A stretch of DNA of 64,000 nucleotides, from NCBI GenBank assembly GCA_942159475.1, contig OW804095.1, positions 95,865,740 through 95,929,739 on the forward strand, read 5' to 3'. The stretch is from Sthenelais limicola. Taxonomy: Eukaryota > Annelida > Polychaeta > Phyllodocida > Sigalionidae. A program made the position numbers and the translations under genes. Positions 13,335 to 26,900 of the stretch are shown one piece after another. Each line of letters begins with the position of its first letter. The first letter of the stretch is position 1. A model generated the notes under the pieces. The model had not been told where the DNA came from. It saw nothing but the letters and a program-made list of their open reading frames with translations, and did no database searches.

Positions 13335-14700
13335 CGTGATTAGACCATTATATAGACAGATTAGACCATTGGGTCTGCATCCATCTGCCAGATTCATTTT
13401 ATTACTTTTTCCATCAGCTTTTTCACGTAAAATAAATCAACGACCGAGACATAAGAGTAAAATCGACTGGTGGAACACGCCCTTAACTGGAAAAAGGGGA
13501 CACACGTTATGATACCGTATTAAAGCAACTCAACGAATATAAAATTGATAGGTCAAAATAAATAGACCACCGAACTTAACTTCATACATGGGACCATATG
13601 TCTACTTCTAGAATGGGTAACTAATAATGATATTACAAAGATATAGCAATATTATCAAATAACCAACAATAAACGTCCAGCCATTAGTTATAGTCTAAAT
13701 GTTATCTAAATTCGATCGATATCAAACTAGATCAACCTTTATAGTTTAATGGGGGCACATGTTGCGCCAGACGTCACTCTCCAAGAATATGGCGGTAAAC
13801 AAGCACCCGCTGGGAAGATGTCCTTCCATTAAGTGGTGGTAAAAGGTATACCGAGCTTGGTTTCATGCATTTAGATTTAATGAGGCTCTGTGATCATACT
13901 GCAGTATAATGAAGTGCCCACGTCATTTCGGGCAGTACTTTAGGGCCTCTGCTCCATGCCTTAGAATAGAGATGCGTCTGTCCTAGTTGCAGAAACAAAA
14001 AAAAAAAATGTTTCTGTTCTTTTTATGAAGTAATATCTCCTTCATTGGACTTAATCTAGCTGTCAGCCTGTCTCAATGCTTGCAATGCTTCTCCAGCATT
14101 ATGCCATTCTGCGTTATTACCAACTGTCTGAAAGCTTTCATGCTCATTCAACTATTATTCTTAAATTGTCAATCTACCAGCCTACCAGTCCAATATTTTC
14201 ATATAAATTCAATTTATTTTTAGTTTAATAAACCATACATGTATAATTCCCGCGAAATCTGAGATCCGATGCCAATTAGACCGTCATTCTGCCTGTCTGC
14301 CTGTCAAGACTCCCTCCCGACTTTTTTGGGCCGATTTCCTACCGATTCGAATTTTGAATCTTCTTCTGATGTACTATAGTATACATGTACATTGTCGACA
14401 TGCCATTTATAAAACGGGACGAATTCAAAGAATGGAAACTTAGGGAATTAATGTAGGATGGGGAGTCGGTTCCTATAGTCATTAAACATATATGTAAACG
14501 AGTATTGGGCTCCGTAGACCTGCATAAAGGCATTCAGGCAACCTAAGTAGACGTATCAACATGTTCCCGTAGATATAGGGGGCCTCCACTATAGGCAAAT
14601 GTTGGCCAATAGTCTTACCAATAGAGTAATCTAAATTTTCGACAGATGACCGGCAAGTAAAGTCTAATATAAAATACTAACAAAGTACCCGTCCTCCGGA
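13335..14700. other. Intergenic, nothing recognised
   Basis: AT-rich spacer with a short A run near 13997. No supported feature. Confidence 0.5.
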
Positions 14701-15045
14701 CGGTCACCCTCTCTCCGCATACTTCCCCCTCTCCCTCTTTTCCCTTCCCCTCTTCTCTGTCTTTCATACAGGCCTGTTTTTCTCTCCCAACCCCATCTCC
14801 GATTTCACCCCCCTCTCCCTCCCCTCTTCCTCATGCTCGTTTTTCTCTCCAACCCCATCTCCGATTCCCCCCCTCTCCCTCCCCTCTTCCTCATGCTCTC
14901 CCCTCCCCGCTTTCTCTCCCTGCCCTCTCTCCCTTCACCTATGTCCTCTCCCTCATCTCTTCCCCCCTCTTCTTTCCCTCCCCTCCCCCTCTCCCTCTCC
15001 TATTCCTACACCCTCTTCTTCACTCTCCCACTCCTCTGCATGTAG
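14701..15045 (+). repeat. Polypyrimidine (CT-rich) tract
   Basis: About 345 bases dominated by C and T on the plus strand, with a repeated core of CTCTCCCTCCCC and CCAACCCCATCTCCGATT. The CCAACCCCATCTCCGATT unit occurs twice about 61 bp apart (near 14788 and 14849), so part of the tract is a tandem duplication. The serine/proline/leucine-rich frame it creates is not a gene. Confidence 0.8.
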
Positions 15046-15470
15046 TTAGATCCCCTGGACGTAGGTTGTGGGAAATGATGTAGTATCTCACAGGGGATTT
15101 CCCAGGCTATAAATATAGAGTGTAGAGATCGCAATTAAAAAAAGACTTCAAAATCATGTTTTCACCCCAGATGCCTTCCCAAACCACATATAATGTTCTC
15201 CCGAGAAGGTGGACAGAACTCTACAGATAAGTAAAACGGTTTGTAAAACAACAAATTCCTGGAACATGTGAGACAAGAAACCCCTCTGTTCTACCTAAGA
15301 AACCCCTCGTTTCTACCTCTTTTCGTAGAAATTGCTCTTCCCGTGTATTATTATGGATATTGGTAACACAATTGCTATGAGCATTTCCACTGTGGTCAAT
15401 AGCTGCCAATAGTGACCAACAAACGACCAATGCCAATCTACTGGCCGAAGTAATCAAAACGTTTTGATTC

Positions 15471-15520
15471 TTTGGCCAATGATGGCCAATGATGGCCAAT
15501 GATGGCCAATGATGGTCAAT
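15471..15520 (+). repeat. 10-bp tandem repeat, five units
   Basis: Five consecutive decamers of the form GATGGCCAAT. The first and last differ by one or two bases and the middle three are identical. Related GGCCAAT words occur at 15535-15540 and near 15612, so the array sits in a region already rich in this motif. Confidence 0.85.
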
Positions 15521-17081
15521 GAAAACCAGCTGCGGCCAATGGCTTGCCTTGAGTTGCCAGTCATTTACCCGACCTCCTCCTCCACTATGGCAAGTAGATA
15601 GACCAATAGACCGGCCAATAACACCATCACTTGCTACTTGCATTATAGTGAAATAAAATTGCACAGAGTGACCACTCTCAACATCATATTGAAGTGATCA
15701 CGTTACCCGAGTTATCATTGCCTTAAACATCAATAATTAGTATTTACTCTATTCTCAGGAAACTTGAAATGTGTTATGCCAATACATTTCCACGAATGCA
15801 CTATCGAAAAATCGTGTAGGATATCACTAATTCTAATTGAGTTTAACATCGTTAGTGGAGAGTAGAGACTATTATGTTTAGAATTTATAGATGTTGTAAC
15901 TAATAATCAAATAAGTTGTCATATTCACTGTTTCGATCCCTGGTCGAGGACATACAGTTGGCGATATTAGCCCGATAGTTCTACCCCTCTTGCAATATGA
16001 GGACTGCAAAGCCGATACACACAATGGACTAACTTGATTGCTTGGACTGTTCAATGCAAACTTTCTAATTTGACAGAAACGGTAGGATTGAAATCAATTA
16101 ATTAGGCTCCTTTTCTATAGTGGAACCTTTCCTGCTCGACCATTAGCCTGATCGAATCGGACTAACGATGTTTTCCTGACGTTCCATCGGGGGATAGATG
16201 TAAATTAGACAGGAGGCACCTCCCGCTTTTTAAGAGTTAACCATGATTAAATGTCAGTTGATGGATATACTTCATCACAAACTATTTCTGCCGCGGGCGT
16301 CATGACTGTCCGCGGCCCAGGGCTTTGCGTTGATTGTCATCATAATGAGATCCGAGTTCTATCCATTTATTCTTATAGCGCTCGCCCAATCCCTACCTGA
16401 CATCGGTCTTCATCAATAAGAGATATCAACCCGAACAGAACGTAATACGTAAACATCATGTCCCCTCTGAAGACTCTACCCAGTCATTCCAATCTGTGCA
16501 CAACGCAAGCCAACCACACAGACGTTTATTTCGCTGGATGGATTCTTATTATCTGCGTCCAACAATTATTCAGCAGAAATCAGGATAATATGGAAATATG
16601 ACAAGTCTCATTCTATAATAATACACTTAGACACAATTTACACTAATTCGATGTCTGAATCATTCCCTGTTGTAATTGCTTTTTGTATAAGTGCAGGGAA
16701 GCGACCTGATGGGAAAGTCGGTCCATTATAGTGATGACATTGTGTTTGCTGATGTGTTTTGGCATGACGCCTGAAGTTAATTTTTCATGATGCTGGCCAT
16801 GGATGCCTGACATCTCTTATAACATTGCATTGAGTGGGCCCTGTCCCTGCCGGGCTTCATATTATGTGGTCTCTTGGTATATCTGCTGGTGTTTGGTAGA
16901 CCCTAGAAATCCCATTGCCAGCCTACTCACACACCCCTCCTCTCCCCATCCCCAAGATTACTGACTTATAATGAATATATTGAGTTCTTTCTATATGGCA
17001 CCAACTTAGGCCGCCAGCTATAAGTCAGGTATACGGAAAATTATCCCTCATTCTACCCATTTGGCCCCTACTGGTTTAGAT
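15521..17081. other. Intergenic, nothing recognised
   Basis: No gene or RNA feature supported. A TTCGATCCCTGG word near 15936 resembles a tRNA B-box, but no A-box lies at the right distance and no cloverleaf can be drawn. Confidence 0.5.
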
Positions 17082-17408
17082 TCATCGTATGAAGCCCCTT
17101 CCGAGGTGAAATATATAGGCATAAATTGAATCTGCATGGTTAGGCGACCTCCCTCGAAACTCTATGGTATCAGCACTATCAGAAGAGTTAATTGCAGCCG
17201 TCCTAACCTCTCTTGAATGAATCGTTGAGACCAAGGATTTCACCATTGATTCCAATGTGTCCAATCTTCCCTCCATAATCTTGTCTTCTTCAGAAAATAC
17301 AGGAGAAATATTAGGAATTACTCTCGCATACTTCAACCCAGTAGGAGACTTATGAGTAACCTTGCACTTTGTACAGTATCTCTTCTTATTACCCATACCA
17401 CGAAACAA
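17082..17408 (-). pseudogene. Gag-like N-terminal fragment of a DIRS-type element
   Basis: A 108-codon minus-strand frame opens with a small cysteine/histidine module (C-T-K-C-x3-H-x2-P-T-G) followed by a heptad-like stretch (E-G-R-L-D-T-L-E-S-M-V-K-S-L-V). The DIRS gag at 60.5 kb opens with a similarly spaced C-x2-C-x4-H-x2-P-G module. In retroelements such a start plus coiled coil fits gag or ORF1. No reverse transcriptase follows on this strand, so it is an isolated fragment. A host protein exon is the alternative. Confidence 0.35.
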
Positions 17409-17796
17409 TTTTCACAGTGATAATGAGGTGACCACTCAGTGCGACCGTTGAGACCAAAGTGTGTCTGGAACGTAGTGGTCGCCAGGAAGTAGTAAAGGTG
17501 GGCTTGGCAGATGCATGCATATGTGACGTTTGTTTGTTTGTTTTAATTTTTATTGTAAGCTCTCATACATGTATGATATTTTCAGCCTATGTTTATGTTT
17601 AAAAAGAAAAAAAGACGTTACCTTGATATACATGTTAATTACAACGTCACAATAGCCTCCGAGAACTCCCGATGACGAATATATATGCATCGGGGGATCG
17701 ATTGGTTATATTATATAATATGTAAGGCGAATTTTCTCAGTTCAGCGAAGACGATCTTCATTTGTGTAACAGGTATTTTAAAAAGGTGCTAATGTG

Positions 17797-17999
17797 AGGT
17801 ACATTATCAGTCAATTTTACACAAGGATATTTTGAATATAGTACGGATTTGCGTCTTTGTTATACCATCTCGACGAAAAGATGATATTACTCAGACGCAG
17901 AACCTCGGAAATTATTCCTTGCAGGTAGGCACATTATCACTCAAACTTACCCAAGGATATTTTGAATGTAGTGTGATTTGCGTCTACAAAATACCATCT
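17797..17999 (+). repeat. Two diverged ~75-bp copies, 126 bp apart
   Basis: Copy one (17797-17870) and copy two (17923-17999) share GGTA..CATTATCA.TCAA, AAGGATATTTTGAAT.TAGT, ATTTGCGTCT and ATACCATCT in the same order and orientation. This is an old local duplication about 0.2 kb upstream of the LINE 3' end. No function is inferred. Confidence 0.75.
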
Positions 18000-18180
18000 A
18001 TAGCCGGTAAAGTATACTGTCTCAATAACTATTGACTCTGTGAAGATTATAACTTCATAAAATCCAAATGGATGTCATGGGCCCAAATGTACCAAATTGT
18101 CACAATTTATTGTCATTCTATACTCAATGTGTTATTATTGTTTTGGCACGTTAGGAAGTCCTGCTTTGCAGATAATGTAG

Positions 18181-19174
18181 CCTTATTCCAACCTTATACA
18201 ATTAAGGAAAGCACTACCTAAGGAGTGGTTAACTATTGTTAGAAATGAAGAAGCCTCTCAAATGGATAATTCTGTAAACATAACGATCAGTGGTAAAACT
18301 ATTAACTTAATTGGCTGTTCCTCTAAGATAATACACCAACAACTTGTTCTAAAAAGAATCTCCAAATGGGAGAAACTCGATAAGTGGCAAGAAAAACTCG
18401 GCTTGACCGATGAAGAGTTTGACCAGGCTGACTGGAAGACTGTTTTCTTATTACCGTATAAAATCTCTCTTGAAACGAGACTCCATGTTTTACAACATAG
18501 AATTTTACACGACACAATAACTTGTAATGAATATCTAAAAAATATCCAACAGAGGAGAAACAAGATATGCAATTATTGTACAAAAGTGGACAGCATAGAT
18601 AACTTTTTCGTAGAGTGTAAAAACACAATGTCTCTGTGGAAGTTTATCTTCCAGTGGGTATATGACAGTGGCTTTTTAAATAACAACTCTGATGGCCATA
18701 AAATACTTCACAGAGTCGGAAACTGTATTGTTATCAAAAAGAAAGACATACTCTTCGGTGTAGAGAACAATAATCTTAATTCCAAGGTGTTAAACTGGGT
18801 CATTTTGACCACCAAAGCCTTCATACAGAGACAGAAATTGTTTGCAAACGACAGAGTGGACCCTTTGTCCGCGCTATATGAATTGAGAATGAGAGTGACA
18901 ACAGTAATCCAAACACATACCATCACAAAAACTTCTAGTGTGGAAAAGAATGTATGGAAAAGAGTCCTTGATGATGTACTTGAATTGATCGAGTTAAAGA
19001 AAAATAATTAATAGGTTGTATAACTCAAGCCATTGTTAAGTCTTCTTAATGTCAGAACTAGTTACAGACACTAGACCACTCATATCTCCTTCGTTCTAGA
19101 TTTCTTAGCAATGTATGGCCACGATGGCAGGTTAATGTCTGAATAAAACGATGTCGCAAAAAAAAAAAAAAAAA
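18181..19174 (+). mobile_element. 5'-truncated L1/Tx1-type LINE, 3' end with poly(A)
   Basis: The open frame runs from 18181 (just after a TAG at 18178) through an ATG at 18262 to a TAA ending at 19011. It looks like the C-terminal region of a LINE ORF2 protein. An L-R-K-A-L-P-K-E-W segment matches the 'R-A-I-P-x-x-W' landmark downstream of the reverse transcriptase. A later L-P-Y-K-I-S-L-E-T-R-L-H-V-L-Q-H-R-I-L segment leads into a Cys-rich knuckle (C-N-Y-C-x4-D-S-I-D-N-F-F-V-E-C), the usual C-x2-C...H/F-x4-C zinc-binding place of these elements. A short 3' UTR carries AATAAA (19142-19147) and ends in 17 A (19158-19174). Endonuclease and reverse transcriptase are absent, so this is a typical dead 5'-truncated copy. 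The clade call is by eye. Confidence 0.75.
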
Positions 19175-20695
19175 CTTATATAAAAAAACGGAATTAAAAG
19201 GTTCTCTCTATATATACAGCAAAGATTAAAAACCATCACCTACCTACATAGTATTAAGCTGGTTTGAATAGGAAACACGTCTACATCATATTATAATATT
19301 TTCTGAATAAGGCTTGTTTAAAAAAGCAAAACAACCACTATAATCGGAGTAGCCTAAAGCCCCTTGTCCATTACCACCACCGCCTGAAGTACTCTTGGAG
19401 TACCTGCATTACATGGCAAACCTCACTATGCTAAAGTATTATAGTCGGCCGGCTGACCGTGCCAAAAGACATGTACATGGGCCTTGACTCTATTAAACCT
19501 ATTTGATTATTGTATAAATAGGGGGATGTGGAAAGTCCCATAGGTGGTAATTGTTATGTTCTTATACTCCCACGACAACCTATGATGACTGTTCTGGATA
19601 TGGAAGGGAATGGGTTCTGGACAATGCTATATAATACATTTAATATGAATAAACAAGACTTATTTTGATTGAACGTAAGTAACGTCGGTCGAGGTCATCT
19701 GTAGCAGTATCGACAAATACAATCCTTACCTGGAGGTACAGATTATGAAACGACGTCAGGTGTACAAAGAAAATGTCCCTCGACTGCCCGCGGTAAAATA
19801 CTGAAAGGGTTCCAGGAACGTAAATTTTGATTTTGTTCGTAATAATTTATGTCAAGCTTCTCTTTAGCTGTATACGTTTAGGATTATGTCACAGCCCCAT
19901 GTTTTCCCAAGCCTCTGGCGACATGGGAGTTTCTTCCTTACTCAATAAATGACTGTATGGTGTGCAAGTTCAGTCCACATAATAAAACGAGCAGTATACA
20001 CCACTAGCACAGTTAGGGAAGCAGTCAGAATCATTAAAAATCATTAAAACATTTCAAAATATAAACAATCATGTTTGTCCTTTGTGCTGACCGATTTCTG
20101 TGCCAACCAAACAGTGGAACAGAAAGCAGAATCGTATTATTTTGTATACTGAACCGTTATCATCAGAGAAAAGAAAAAAGTATTGGAAATTATATTTCTG
20201 ATCCAGTATATTTTTCTATTGACACAATGTATGCGCTAGTTTTGTTGTGCTTACCATCGGGGGATCAGTAATCTTTTAATCTTGTAATCCTAACAAAACC
20301 AGTCGTATCCGTATGGGTATTGGCTGTCGATGTGAAAGTGGAACAGCGACAATATACTTCTCAACAGGTTTACCAAGAACCGTTATTTAAGACCAAACAG
20401 TCACTTGCATCTGTCTTGCGATGAAACATGAAATTCTAACCAAGCTCAGCATGTAGAGTCAGGGGAATTAGTTCTTCAGAACCTTAAATTAACCAATTTC
20501 AATGACGGATTTTACGTACGGCATTCATTATGGAGTTTTCTATTGCGAACGGAATTACCATGACTATAAAAAGGAGAGTTGAAATACTACAGCTATTTTA
20601 ACAGCAGGCATTATTCCATAGTGTATAACTTGACGTGTGTACCTCTGTGCTTTCGAAGGTAGTAGTTCTGTGTATATAAAAAAAAAACGTTGAAA
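19175..20695. other. Upstream region of the LRRC74A-like gene
   Basis: No gene in this stretch. It must hold the promoter and 5' UTR of the gene that starts at 20696, but I cannot point to a convincing core promoter: a TATATAAA-like word at 20673-20680 lies only about 20 bp before the ATG and is probably chance. An in-frame TAG at 20663-20665 closes the reading frame upstream and supports the chosen start. Confidence 0.4.
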
Positions 20696-20792
20696 ATGAT
20701 TCATGAACGAGAAGGAAATCAAGGTGTGGCTTTTCAGTCGGAAGCAAGTTCACGAGCAATGAGTGCTCTTAGTTCGAAAGGGCATATGTCAG
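20696..20792 (+). CDS. LRRC74A: LRRC74A exon 1 (start codon)
   Basis: The ATG at 20696 is preceded by an in-frame TAG 30 bases upstream. It encodes 32 residues of polar, Ser/Ala-rich N-terminus without signal peptide or membrane segment, so the protein is probably cytosolic. The donor is TCAG|GTAAGC and the exon ends in phase 1. Leading non-coding exons further upstream cannot be excluded. Confidence 0.75.
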
Positions 20793-23700
20793 GTAAGCGA
20801 GTTAAACAACATTCAACACATATTTAGCTTAGTAGGCTGCTTGACAAAAGCATTCACTTCTATTTTCTAATATCCCAAAATGAATGTAATTTCCACACGA
20901 AATTAGTGTATATTTATGAAAAAAACAGTAAGATAAAATGGTATACACACTTATTTTAATAAAACCTTTAAAGGGGTTATTGATATATAATTTATTCATC
21001 ATGTCTACACCCATGAATTATCTCAGCAGCGTTTATGGTTACTGGCATTGGAAGTGAAATTCCGTCCCCCAAAGGCATTGGGAGTGTACACAAAGATGCA
21101 CCAGGGATTGTTGATTACCTTCATGAATGTAACAGGCATGGAGTTATCCCTGCCTCTTATTTCATGCGTCACGTCAAGGACGATACATTGGTGATGCGAT
21201 ATCGCGGTCTAGGACCCCTTGGAGCCAAAGCAATCGCCCGCCCACTTGAGGTAAATATGCTGAGTGTGTCTGAGACAGACACAGTGGTCCAGAGAATAAC
21301 CATAGTCCACACCCATAGCGCGTAAACCAAGATCCACAGAGGGGTATCAACATGAAGCCATATCGACTACTGATTCTTATCCCACGGGAGGTTGCTCTAT
21401 GACTCCCTCCTCTTGTCTGGCTACGTAGTACTTTTTGTATCACATTCTTTGGTAACCAGCTTAATATGGTAAATTATAAAGCTTTAGGTTCTTTTCATCG
21501 CATACATTTAATCAATACATCATCTGGCATACAGGTGGAAAATGGCTTGATATGTAAGCCCATCCCTTAGATGAGAGATTATGTACAAAACAAAAACAAA
21601 GGCTTGCACTGCTCTGCAAAATTACCCATCCGATGTAATAGATTGAAAAGGGTGGTGGAATTCATCTAGGTCTCTTCTAATAATACTGGGATTGTGATAT
21701 GGTATAATTCAGATTTACAACATCCCTTAAAAGAATAATGATTTTTAAGGGATCGCTAAGCTTAAGTTTCAAATAAAAAATTAAATACCACCTGAATAAC
21801 CACATTGTTCGAGAAATTCCCAAAGGATCTTCCTTTATTTAAGTCAAGCTATTTCCAGATTGCATACTAAAATTGTATAATTGACAAATCCCTGAATTCC
21901 ACGAGTATCAATTGCTAAATTGCATTATATCATTATATAAACATAAGCTGACTAAGTACTGCTTTTATCTACTGCTATTAGAGACGTTATCTTGGGAATA
22001 TTTGCAGAGTCAATATATTGATGTTGTTATTTTCCAGATGAATACGTGCATCCATAGGTTAGACCTTACTGGTAATAGCATAGAAGGTAAAGGTGCTTTC
22101 CACATAGCCAGGTCGCTGCAGGACAATGTCTCCATCACCAATCTGGTGGGTACAGGCCATTAACCTATTAGCCTATGTTCTCTACTACCATTACATGAGA
22201 CCGTTTCAATATATAGACCAAATGATACTGGGTCGGAGATTCAGGAATTTATGTACTCTCTGGTAGCCAGCAAGTTTTCGGACATAAGCTATTCTGCTGA
22301 CTATGCGGTCCATCCTTCCTCTTTGATAACACCAATACCATAGATTATCTCTATTATGGTCCTAATGATATTTCTGCAATGATGTTCTTGTTGCAATGTT
22401 TGGAATAAATTTCTACTGCGAAATAGAGCATCCTGTAAACAATAGGATAAAACAGAATGAATAAAGCAACTATATTAATGAAATAGACAGCTTAAAAAAC
22501 GAGAAAAAAGGGTTTGTTGGGAATGAATGTATACATATTTACAGTATTCGTATAATACCGGTACTACTTTTATCTAATATCTTGTCACAATTGGAAGGAT
22601 CGTAATTTGATAATCATGAGTTAAGAGGTATTTAAAAATGAATTTTCCAAGACATTTGAAAGATTCTGGAGAGTTCCAATGGTTAAAATATACTGGTGTT
22701 CAAGTTCCAGGGGTGAAAAGTGCTTGGTGTGTGTGAATTCAGGAGTTGAAAGTTCTGCCAACCAAATTTATGTACTATAAACTCTGAATATGCCTTCTGA
22801 AGTCAGTTTTGAAAAGAATAAATTGATTCCCCTAAAAAGTGTGTGTAGCGCCATTATTTTCTGTGAAGATACATAAGACCTATAGTTCTCTTTCTAGGGA
22901 TTGGCAGAAAATGACATTCAATCATACGGAGCATGCGCAATCATAGAAATGCTGCGAAATAATAAAACAGTGTCTAAACTCGATCTCTCAGGTAAGAAAC
23001 TTCAAGTGTGCGATGTGAGACCTCAGACAAAATTACAGTGGGCGAACACAATTACCGAGAACACACTAGACGGCTCTCCGGAAAGACAATTTAAACCTCC
23101 CAGTAATACAATTCTCTATGAGAACCAAAAGAGGCAGGATAGTTGGCTAACGGTAAGCCGATTTCCAGAGACCTGGACTAATTCTTCCCCGTTATTTAGT
23201 CCAGAGCCTGGTGACATTAAGCTCTGGCAGTAAGAGGTGGCTTTTGATAGCAACATATATATATATAGCCTGTGCCATGTCTTTTGAAACCAATTCAAAA
23301 CGCACATACATCGGATTTTGCTTGGAAGAAATAAATGAACAATTGAATTGGAAAACTCAAGTCAAGGGGGATCATTACGGGCAAAGGAGCGCTTTGAAAA
23401 TAAGAAACGTACTTCTCTCTGGGCAATACCAAACACCTTAGTAAACATAAGTTTCCTCGATGAACCTTAAGCTTTCGCTCCAATCGTTTTATCTCTGAGA
23501 AACATAATGAAAAACCTTCGTCCAATTGTCCAAAATTGCTATGCTAGCGGAAGGAGAGTAATTGGTCTCTCTACACTGGGGTACAAATTCTTTTTCTGCA
23601 ACCAGAGAAACTGTTCTCTGCATGGAAGTAGTCAACCTAATTTTCTTTAACTAACCCAAAGATTTGCCCCACGAAAGCAAATATACATTTTACAAAATAT

Positions 23701-23863
23701 ATTTGATGGTAGCTCTTATTGCTACAACCCGATTCCAAACCTCACGTTGCACACACACATACACACTTCTTCTTGCCTCTTTTTCTGGTTGTCTCTTCCT
23801 TTTTTCGTTATAAATACTTGTTTGTTTCAGAAGACAACTCAAAATTAGCTTTGCTCTATGTTA

Positions 23864-23947
<84 letters not shown>

Positions 23948-26900
23948 TCATTATGGGAATGATCTATGATCTCAACATCGACTGTGACAACTTCTCTGAT
24001 TGTGATGGGGTTTATTTATTTTTTGTTTCTTGGATCCCCCGGATCCTGTACGTGCTACAAACAAATGCTGCAGAAATTGTGCTGGGTATCATAAAGGTGC
24101 TCCATGATTTACCACACACATAATACAGATTCAGAAAAAATGCACCAGGTTTTCCGTTCTACCTTTTTTCTTTAAGTTTTCAATATTATGTCACATAACC
24201 CCTATCTTCAGTTTTAGTCGAGTTCCCATGAACTCTCTTCATTAACGCCTGTGTTTTACCATGCAGCTTCCAATCCGCACGATGATACTATTTAAATCAT
24301 CTCATTATGAAAAACCATTAAAATCTTGCTGATTATGACAGCAATTGCCCAGTCAATATAAGTAAAATATGTCGCATGGGTGTGGCTTTTGTAACTTTAT
24401 CTCAGTTTGAAACTGCTGTAAACACATCATAAGCAAATATACTGACTTTATCGTCCGTTACATATTCAATAGATAATGGACTATCTGATGCTGATGGAAG
24501 GATATTTTATATACTACTAAAGGTAAGATATTTACCAATTCCATTAGACAGATATATACGCCTGTAACCCAGGCCTATTTTAAATACTACTCACACACAT
24601 CTGATTGTTGCATGTACATTGAACTGATTGGAAGAAATGTACATTGAACTGGTTGGAAGAAATGTTAATGTGAGAGCGTACAACCAAATATGAGATACGA
24701 TATTTTGATTTCATTATTTATATTTCACTTTGTGTTTCTTCTTACTACTACTATGGTGGAGGAGGTATTGATTTTACCCACTCAGTTAATATAGTGTTAA
24801 TGTAATACCAATGAAGCAGTCCTTCTGATTTGCGATATTTCCAGGGACTTCAGGCAATTTCTACCCCTCGTTTCCCAATGCCACATTACTATTCTGTTTC
24901 TAGTCCAGGCACTCGGAATACGCGTGGGCGTAGCTCTTCGTAAGGGGGCGAGGGGAAATCAAGGTCAAGACGTCAGAACGAAGACAAACATTGCTCTCCG
25001 AATGGGGGATCTGTGTGCTAGCAGTAGGCATTGCCTCCTCCATATTTTAGATATTCCTGAAATTTAATTCAGTTTAATCTGAGTAGGTTGCCCGGGGTTA
25101 CAAGTTCTCTTCCATCGGCCTGGATAGAACTCGTTCGAGGATAAAGTCCCAATTCCCTTTCGATCTCTAATGGGAACATTTCCTACAGCAGAACTATAGA
25201 TGACCGGGGGCGGTTGATGGAAACAACCAATATAGACTATGGATGCACAATGATGAAATTAGCTGGTGTCTTGACGAAATGTAATCTCACTTTCCACCAC
25301 TTTTAGCTCTCGGCCAGTGCAATGTTATTTTGAGAAACATTTGTCTCTTTCTATTCTACAAATGTCATGCCCTGGATGTGTTTTACTGGCATACTTTTTT
25401 TTCAGCATCGTAAATCTCTGTCCCCATAAACCAACTTTGTTGCACCGCATGTACATTGACTCGAAGTCGCTCTGGCACTGATCACAATCTAAATAAACAC
25501 ATTCACAGAAAGATACATCATTCCCTAATATGCAGCGGTGCTGGTGATATCAGTCTGGGGTCTGAACATTCATCTGAGCTTGTATGTAGAGCGCTCTCAT
25601 CATACTCTAGTTCTGGACAGAGCCTTGATGGATGGCTTTCCCCTCCATATCCAGGTAGAATGGTGCACATGTCAATGGTAGCCGGGGCACGCTTGCAATT
25701 CCCACAGAAGCATTAGTCCGTAGAAACAGGTAAAAGGGTTGGGTGGTTCTTAAGGTGCCATGAAATAAATATTCCATCCTAGCTGGCATATCATATTTCA
25801 GGAAAATTCTCAAAGGTCCATATAATTATATTAATTACAAACTTTACACTTCCAGTCGTTCATGAATCATGAAGCCTCGATCGGTCATCATTGGGTTCTT
25901 ATGTTTTTCCCCTAGGAAAACTGGCCCAAGAGCTCTCTTTACAAGTGTAACTTTTTATTGGCCTTACATTCCATGTCACAGTCTCTGTCTTAGTTCCAGT
26001 AGCTCAAGGCTCATATTAAATAGCTGCAGAATATGAATACATTCAGTCCTATGAGTTATAATATGAGTAAATGTGGGGATTTATTTTGTCGTGATAGCTG
26101 AGAATGCAGCGTTAAAACCGCTCTGGCTAATAATTCACATTTGCTTTGCTTGCTTGCTCCCTACTCCGATATTAGAACAGACCATAAGACAGATCGGAGA
26201 ATTGAGCACTATTTACGGAATTGTGGCCATATCGTTTTGCTCGAGTAGTCGACGAAGATATTTTATGTAACCCGGCAGGATTTTGTTATCTCTATTTGCA
26301 GTATAACCACTCCTTGAAACATTTGATACTTCGGAATAACAGTTTAGGCGAGAACACAGCGGAGTGGTTTCAAGAAGCCTTCTCCCAGAACGACACATTA
26401 ATTTCATTAGACTTGAGCTGGAACAATTTCAGAAGCAGAGGAGCAGAAGTCATTACAGATACTATAGCAGTAGGTATTGGTATACAATCATTTTGTCAAT
26501 TTTTTATTTAGCGTGTGTATGTCAGTGGGCAAAATCAAAATCCTACTGGAGGCAGTGTTTGTCTGGCAGCTTGCTTGGTAAGTGTTGGTGTTTAGCATGA
26601 AAAACCCATAAAGTCCCAACGATAATACAACTCATTGTCAGCAAGAGTAAAGGAACACACGTCATTATACACTTTGTGATATTGAGTTCACACATTTTTG
26701 TAACTGAGCGCATAAAATCACTGATGAATACAGTGAGGACGTAAGCAATTAGAATCAATTTACACCACTGGTTATAATGAATAAATTAGTATTATGCATT
26801 ATGATACGGTCCCTCCTACCAGGAGTATTTACATACAGATACAACAATGAACGAAACAATGATAAGATACTAGGTTGATATAGAATTAGTTGATTATGCA

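Noticed and set aside
15221..15664. 147-codon minus-strand open frame
   Set aside because: The middle third is the translated 10-bp tandem repeat; the rest matches no family.
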